Of a DNA stretch of 64,000 bases, positions 59,605-64,000 are shown in pieces (position 1 is the first letter of the stretch; every line of letters begins with the position of its first letter). The stretch spans positions 62,001-126,000 of the forward strand of contig NZ_JBNNIX010000002.1 in assembly GCF_050269735.1 (NCBI RefSeq). The letters run 5' to 3'. The position numbers were made by a program, and so were the translations under genes. The notes beneath the pieces were generated by a model. The model saw nothing but the letters and a program-made list of their open reading frames with translations, had not been told where the DNA came from and made no database searches. This DNA is from Paenisporosarcina sp050269735 (GTDB lineage: Bacteria > Bacillota > Bacilli > Bacillales_A > Planococcaceae).

Positions 59605-60447
59605 ATGAAAAACGATTTACAAGCTTGTACAACTTTACATAATGGCGTTAAAATGCCGTGGTTCGGCTTAGGCGTTTTTAAAGTGGAAGAAGGAACAGAA
59701 GTAATCGAGGCTGTGAAAACGGCAATTTCAAAAGGTTATCGCAGCATAGACACTGCAGCTGTTTATCAAAATGAAGAAGGTGTGGGTGAAGGAATTCGTC
59801 AAGGAATGAAAGCAGCCGGAATTTCACGTGAAGAATTATTTATCACATCGAAAGTGTGGAATGCAGATTTCGGATATGAATCGACTTTGGAAGCCTATGA
59901 AACAAGTCTGAAGAAATTAGGCTTAAAATATCTAGATCTTTACTTAATTCATTGGCCAGTCGAAGGGAAATATAAGGACACATGGCGTGCACTTGAAACA
60001 CTTTATAAAGAAGACCGCGTAAAAGCAATCGGAGTCAGTAACTTCCATATTCATCATCTGCAGGATGTAATGAAAGACGCAACAATCGTCCCGATGGTCA
60101 ACCAAGTTGAGTATCACCCTAAATTGACTCAAGAAGACCTGCGTGCGTTTTGCCAACAAAACCATATTCAATTTGAAGCCTGGTCGCCTCTTATGCAAGG
60201 TCAATTACTCGAAGAAGAAAAACTAAAAGAAATCGCTGATGCTAAAGGTAAATCCGTTGCTCAAATTATCTTGCGTTGGGATCTTCAAAATGATGTTGTG
60301 ACCATTCCGAAATCAATTAATGAACATCGAATTGTTGAAAATGCATCTATTTTTGATTTTGAACTGTCAGCTGAAGAAATGGAGAAAATTTCTTCACTAA
60401 ATGAAAATAAACGTGTAGGTCCAGATCCAGATAACTTTGATTTTTAA
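59605..60447 (+). CDS. Aldo/keto reductase (YvgN/YtbE-like)
   Basis: 280 residues, TIM-barrel NADPH oxidoreductase. The catalytic tetrad is visible: Asp in GYRSIDTAAVYQNEE, Tyr in AAVY, Lys in FITSKVWN and His in YLIHWPV. IPKSINEHRIVENASIFDF is the cofactor phosphate site. Relatives reduce methylglyoxal and other aldehydes. AGAGGAGGA precedes the ATG. Probable regulatory repeats lie upstream. Confidence 0.93.
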   Translation: MKNDLQACTTLHNGVKMPWFGLGVFKVEEGTEVIEAVKTAISKGYRSIDTAAVYQNEEGVGEGIRQGMKAAGISREELFITSKVWNADFGYESTLEAYETSLKKLGLKYLDLYLIHWPVEGKYKDTWRALETLYKEDRVKAIGVSNFHIHHLQDVMKDATIVPMVNQVEYHPKLTQEDLRAFCQQNHIQFEAWSPLMQGQLLEEEKLKEIADAKGKSVAQIILRWDLQNDVVTIPKSINEHRIVENASIFDFELSAEEMEKISSLNENKRVGPDPDNFDF

Positions 60448-60526
60448 TCGTACCTTTTCACACCGCTTGATAGAGTGGTGTTCAGACTAACGACAAACAA
60501 GTGGTGCAAAGGTTAAATTAATAATC

Positions 60527-60570
60527 AAAAGAGGCTGCTAATTTGAAATTAAATTAGCAGCCTTTTGTTT
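60527..60570. terminator. Terminator between the aldo/keto reductase and GNAT genes
   Basis: 12-bp stem GGCTGCTAATTT / AAATTAGCAGCC flanked by AAAAGA and TTTTGTTTT, usable in both directions. The rest of 60448-60699 shows nothing else. Confidence 0.85.
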
Positions 60571-60699
60571 TATGTAAATATCAGGTTTTCAATAAAAAAC
60601 GCTTCTTTTATTAGGTGAATTAATAACTAAATTCGAACCGTTAATCGGTTGAAATTTCTAGCAAATTTAAAAAACCACACATAGTTTTCTTGTATAAAT

Positions 60700-61197
60700 T
60701 TATATAAGCTTAGACATATAATATTCATCGACGAATTCGCCGTCAATGTAAAGCGAATCCCTTTTTATACCTTCGATTTCGAAACCCATTTTTTTATAAA
60801 GCCCAACTCCTACTTCATTTTTAGTTATAACAGTTAATTCTAAGCGATGAATCTTCTGGTTTAGAGCCCACTCTTCTAATTCCATAAATAATTTAGTCCC
60901 AATACCCTGTCCTCTGTATTGATTTAAAATACCAATAACAATGTAGGAAGAGTATTTTGTTCTATTTGCTTGTCCACCGATAGCAAATAAGTATCCTATT
61001 AATTTGTTGTCTTCTTCAGCAACAAATATTTCTGACTTATCTTCCTGTTTTATTGATTCAATTCTTTGTCGTTGTCTTCCTGAACTTATTTCTCTTTCAC
61101 CTGCTTCAAAGAGCATATAGGGAGATTCGCTTTCAACTTTACCAATTAATTTTGAAAGCTCCTCTGCATCCTTAACTTCAATTTGTCTTATTATCAT
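60700..61197 (-). CDS. GNAT family N-acetyltransferase
   Basis: 165 residues, RimI-like. The acetyl-CoA binding motif is ILNQYRGQGIGTKLFMELEEWA (Q/R-x-x-G-x-G/A form), followed by LELTVITKNEVGVGLYKKMGFEIEG. The substrate is unknown; protein or small-molecule amines are possible. ATG 61197 has AGGAGAGAG upstream. A lone minus-strand gene. Confidence 0.9.
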   Translation of the reverse strand: MIIRQIEVKDAEELSKLIGKVESESPYMLFEAGEREISSGRQRQRIESIKQEDKSEIFVAEEDNKLIGYLFAIGGQANRTKYSSYIVIGILNQYRGQGIGTKLFMELEEWALNQKIHRLELTVITKNEVGVGLYKKMGFEIEGIKRDSLYIDGEFVDEYYMSKLI

Positions 61198-61436
61198 TAT
61201 ATCTCTCTCCTTTTTTTTATTATTTTTTCTTCTTTTATTTTACACATTACACTTTATTTCATAGTGAAAATATGGAAATTTTCTAATACAATACATCGCT
61301 AAATGCGATGCTAATTATATTTATATTCTTGGGCATTCCTCAAACCACTTTTCTTTCTGCACATATCCTATAGAACATCTTGAAGTGGGGATACCCGTCT
61401 TCAAACAAAAGGATGCAAGAAAGGAGAAGAAATCTA

Positions 61437-62837
61437 ATGGGTGTTGAACTAACAGCGTTGCATTGGATTTATGTCGTATTTATCTTCTTAATTATCGGCT
61501 TTATGGTGATGAGACGTGATACGACCATTGTAAGTATCATTGGTATTTTTCTAATTGCTATTACAGCCACCGGATCATTAAGCGGCTCAATCAGTAGTAT
61601 TTTCAACAGTTTCATTTTCGCGATTACAGAATTATTACCCACCATACTGGTTATTTCCATCATTGTTGCAATGAGTAAAGTTTTAACAACGACCGGAATC
61701 AATGATGTGATGATTTCACCGTTTTCGAAACTCATTAAAACGCCTGCGCTGGCTTACTGGACCATTGGGATTTTAATGATGGTCATATCTTGGTTTTTCT
61801 GGCCGTCTCCAGCGGTAGCGTTAATGGGGGCTGTGTTGCTTCCAATCGCCCTTCGAGTGGGTTTACCTGCACTTGGGGTCGCCATGGCAATGAATCTATT
61901 TGGGCATGGTATTGCTTTATCAGGTGATTTCATTATTCAAGGGGCACCAAAACTAACTGCGGATGCTGCAGGGCTTCCAGTAGGTGATGTCATCAGCGCG
62001 AGTATTCCTCTAGTTATTGTAATGGGGCTCGTTACTACCATTACCGCTTTTTATTTCTTGAAACGGGATTTGAAATCAGGTCTATTAACGGCATCAACAG
62101 GATTAACAACCACGCTATCAGCGGAACCGACAGAACATCAATTAACGTTGCTTTCCACAGGACAAAAACGCTTCTTTGCACTCTTGATTCCTGTACTATT
62201 TGCACTTGATGTGATTGCCATGTCTATCCTTAATTTGCAGGGTGGCGATGCGACGGCTTTGATAGGCGGTACATCAGTTTTTATTCTCTTACTCATTACA
62301 ATGGTCAGCCATAAAAATAAAGGTCTTGAAAAAGCTACGAGTTACTTTATCGAAGGTTTTCATTTCGGTTTTAAAGTGTTTGGGGCAGTCATTCCAATCG
62401 CCGCATTCTTCTATCTAGGCGATGCTGGATTTAATAAAATAATAGGTGAGCTATTGCCGAAGACATCTCACGGAATTGTCAATGACCTTGGAGTTGCTCT
62501 TGCTTCGCTCGTTCCGCTAAGTAAAGAAGTCGGTGCCGTTACTTTGACAATTGTTGGCGCGATAACTGGTCTCGATGGCTCAGGGTTTTCCGGCATTTCA
62601 CTCGTAGGTTCGGTAGCCACTATCTTTTCTACGGCAATAGGTGCCGGAGCAGCAACTCTTACCGCACTTGGCCAAATCGCAGCAATATGGGTTGGAGGCG
62701 GTACGTTGGTTCCATGGGCACTTATTCCAGCTGCGGCCATCTGTGGTGTCGATCCATTCGAACTTGCGAGAAGAAATCTTCTGCCTGTAACAATCGGTCT
62801 CGTTGTGACAACAATCGTAGCCATGTTTTTAATATAA
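61437..62837 (+). CDS. Ion-transporter (IT) superfamily permease of unknown substrate
   Basis: 466 residues from ATG 61437, with AAAGGAG about 11 bases upstream. Ten or more membrane segments. Two re-entrant-like Gly/Ser-rich segments (MMVISWFFWPSPAVALMGAVLLP and GSGFSGISLVGSVATIF) in inverted-repeat halves fit the GntP/CitM/DcuC-type IT superfamily. A carboxylate or gluconate-type substrate is a guess. No catabolic partner gene is adjacent. Confidence 0.78.
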   Translation: MGVELTALHWIYVVFIFLIIGFMVMRRDTTIVSIIGIFLIAITATGSLSGSISSIFNSFIFAITELLPTILVISIIVAMSKVLTTTGINDVMISPFSKLIKTPALAYWTIGILMMVISWFFWPSPAVALMGAVLLPIALRVGLPALGVAMAMNLFGHGIALSGDFIIQGAPKLTADAAGLPVGDVISASIPLVIVMGLVTTITAFYFLKRDLKSGLLTASTGLTTTLSAEPTEHQLTLLSTGQKRFFALLIPVLFALDVIAMSILNLQGGDATALIGGTSVFILLLITMVSHKNKGLEKATSYFIEGFHFGFKVFGAVIPIAAFFYLGDAGFNKIIGELLPKTSHGIVNDLGVALASLVPLSKEVGAVTLTIVGAITGLDGSGFSGISLVGSVATIFSTAIGAGAATLTALGQIAAIWVGGGTLVPWALIPAAAICGVDPFELARRNLLPVTIGLVVTTIVAMFLI

Positions 62838-62852
62838 GAATTAGATAATTCC

Positions 62853-62902
62853 TAAGTCGAGCGTCGAGTCTTCTCGGCGCTTCGCTTTTGCGTGGTCTCG
62901 AC
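62853..62902 (+). terminator. Nested hairpins after the permease gene
   Basis: Inner AGCGTCGAG / CTCGGCGCT stem (one G-T) at 62859-62880 inside an outer AGTCGAG / CTCGACT pair. GC-rich compared with flanks. It probably terminates the permease transcript, though the T run is interrupted. Confidence 0.5.
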
Positions 62903-63063
62903 TGTTTGGCTTTTCCATCAAGATTCTTTTGGGTGCTGCCCCATTTCCTCTAATAAAAATAGTCATTGTAAAATGAGGAGTCCGTATTTACTTCAGTCAT
63001 ACTGTGGTTTCAAATAAATGCTAAACTAGTTCATAGATATGTCAGTGACACGGAGGATTTCAA

Positions 63064-63624
63064 ATGATTAAGAGATTGGTCATAACGGGGTACAAACAGC
63101 ATGAAATTGGGGTTTTTGACGATAAACATCCAGGAGTAGGTTATATAAAGAAGGCTTTAGAAAATCGCCTGCTGGAACTGATTGACGATGGTCTGGAATG
63201 GGTGATTCTCAGTGGACAATTAGGGGTTGAAACATGGGCTGCCCAGTTGGTCATTGAGTTGAAACAATCATTCCCAGATTTAAAATATGCCATCATCACT
63301 CCTTTTCTTGAGCAAGAAAAGAATTGGAATGATAATAAAAAAGAAACGTATCAAATGATTTGTGCGAATGCAGATTTTCAAACTAGTGTGACAAAAAAAC
63401 CATATGAAGGTCCATGGCAATTTATCGAAAAGAATAAATTCATCATACGGAATTCTGACGGTCTACTCATCATTTATGATGAAGAGAATGAAGGTTCTCC
63501 GAAGTTCATGAAAGAACTGGCTATGAAATATGCAGAGAAAAATGACTATCACATCATGTCAATTTCTGCAGATGATTTACAATTGGTTGCAACGGAAGAA
63601 CAGCAGAACCAGTGGTCTGAATAA
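63064..63624 (+). CDS. ypsA: YpsA family (DUF1273, SLOG domain) protein
   Basis: 186 residues. VITGYKQHEIGVFDDKHPGV at the N-terminus, WVILSGQLGVETWAAQLVIEL (the SLOG nucleotide-binding Gly region) and DGLLIIYDEENEGSPKFM are YpsA signatures. YpsA of Bacillus/Staphylococcus affects cell division. The biochemical role (nucleotide or ADP-ribose binding) is inferred from the SLOG fold. CGGAGG precedes the ATG. Confidence 0.92.
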   Translation: MIKRLVITGYKQHEIGVFDDKHPGVGYIKKALENRLLELIDDGLEWVILSGQLGVETWAAQLVIELKQSFPDLKYAIITPFLEQEKNWNDNKKETYQMICANADFQTSVTKKPYEGPWQFIEKNKFIIRNSDGLLIIYDEENEGSPKFMKELAMKYAEKNDYHIMSISADDLQLVATEEQQNQWSE

Positions 63625-63762
63625 ATAAACCTAACTTTCATAATAAAATAATTTTTCTTGTTGTCATAAATGAAATAATAGTAAACTATTTATGAGTAGA
63701 CGTAATTACACGATCACATAATCGGCGGATTACGATTTGAAATAAGTAGGGGATGGTTTTCA

Positions 63763-64000
63763 ATGGTTACAAAATTTGAGGATTTTACGTATACACGACC
63801 TGTATTCGAAGAAATTGAAGCACAGTTTAATGATGCATTGGTTCAGTTTACGACTGCTGATACAGTTGAAGCTCAAAGTGATGCGATGAAGCTAATCAAC
63901 AATATAAGAAATCAGGTTGGAACGATGATGAATATTGTTTATATCAGAAATTCCATTGATACGACTGATGAATTTTATAAAACGGAACAGGATTACTTTG
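63763..64000 (+). CDS. pepF: M3 family oligoendopeptidase, N-terminal part
   Basis: Open from ATG 63763, with GTAGGGGATGG upstream, to the right edge; 79 residues visible. VTKFEDFTYTRPVFEEIEAQF and the following helices (AQSDAMKLINNIRNQVGTMM, VYIRNSIDTTDEFYKTEQDY) match the N-terminal helical region of Bacillales M3/PepF peptidases. The zinc site HExxH lies beyond the window, so assignment rests on the N-terminus only. Confidence 0.75.
   Translation, partial: MVTKFEDFTYTRPVFEEIEAQFNDALVQFTTADTVEAQSDAMKLINNIRNQVGTMMNIVYIRNSIDTTDEFYKTEQDYF

Overview
The window reads as ordinary chromosome of a low-GC, Gram-positive, endospore-forming member of the Bacillales, most likely Planococcaceae (Sporosarcina, Paenisporosarcina or Psychrobacillus type). 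The evidence is a complete gerA-type germination operon, Spo0M, type II pantothenate kinase, the bacilliredoxin BrxA, YozE, YpjP, YpmR and YpmS families, and gene order shared in part with Bacillus subtilis (brxA-ypiP-ypjP-thy-dfr; ypmR-ypmS-msr; odhAB-yojN-yojO) and in part with Staphylococcus (murG-GNAT and arlRS next to odhAB). The family assignment is inference. I see no rRNA, no canonical tRNA, no prophage, no insertion sequence and no CRISPR array.

Layout. 1-9532: end of a UvrD-like helicase, coaW, two cold-shock genes, an RNase H-like gene, a queuosine-precursor transporter behind a preQ1-I type riboswitch, an HD hydrolase, the ABC-F factor YfmR and the Nfu-N/HEAT protein CvfC. 9662-18096: redox and folate block (brxA, ypiP, ypjP, thyA, dfrA, an acyltransferase, degV, ypmR, ypmS, msrA, msrB). 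18214-22875: yozE, spo0M, deoD, a C-terminal processing protease and a CobW-type metallochaperone GTPase with a small partner. 22876-25090: two tandem secreted CAP-domain proteins, each behind a homologous, probably structured leader. 25278-28799: the ABC genes of a germinant receptor. 28831-42003: MATE exporter, murG, a GNAT gene with a tRNA-like leader, dapF, a PAS/GGDEF protein, arlRS and odhAB. 42004-50440: an intergenic 21-bp tandem repeat, a DUF6501 gene, the yojN/yojO AAA-VWA pair, an SDR, telA/xpaC, a third cold-shock gene, a lipoprotein and YkvA. 50480-64000: a second ABC-F gene, an MhqD-like esterase, a second diguanylate cyclase, an MFS exporter, a second msrA, an LCP protein, an AI-2E permease, a half-length Spo0M paralogue, an aldo/keto reductase, a GNAT, an IT-superfamily permease, ypsA and the start of an M3 peptidase gene.

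Functional themes are cell envelope (murG, dapF, LCP, CAP proteins, ArlRS), oxidative and thiol repair (BrxA, two MsrA, MsrB, MhqD-like esterase), nucleotide metabolism (thyA, dfrA, deoD) and translation rescue (two ABC-F). Most transcription units are closed by strong intrinsic terminators, several of them bidirectional and overlapping stop codons.

The two signals I rate most worth following are RNA-level. First, the ~165-nt leader is present in both CAP-protein copies, with compensating base changes in its closing stem and a possible pseudoknot. Second, a tRNA-like element (D-, anticodon- and T-type arms, degraded acceptor, no CCA) lies in the 5' leader of the GNAT gene at 31597-32148. Smaller items are a 25-codon membrane microprotein gene, inverted-repeat operators before the aldo/keto reductase and the 21-bp repeat array.
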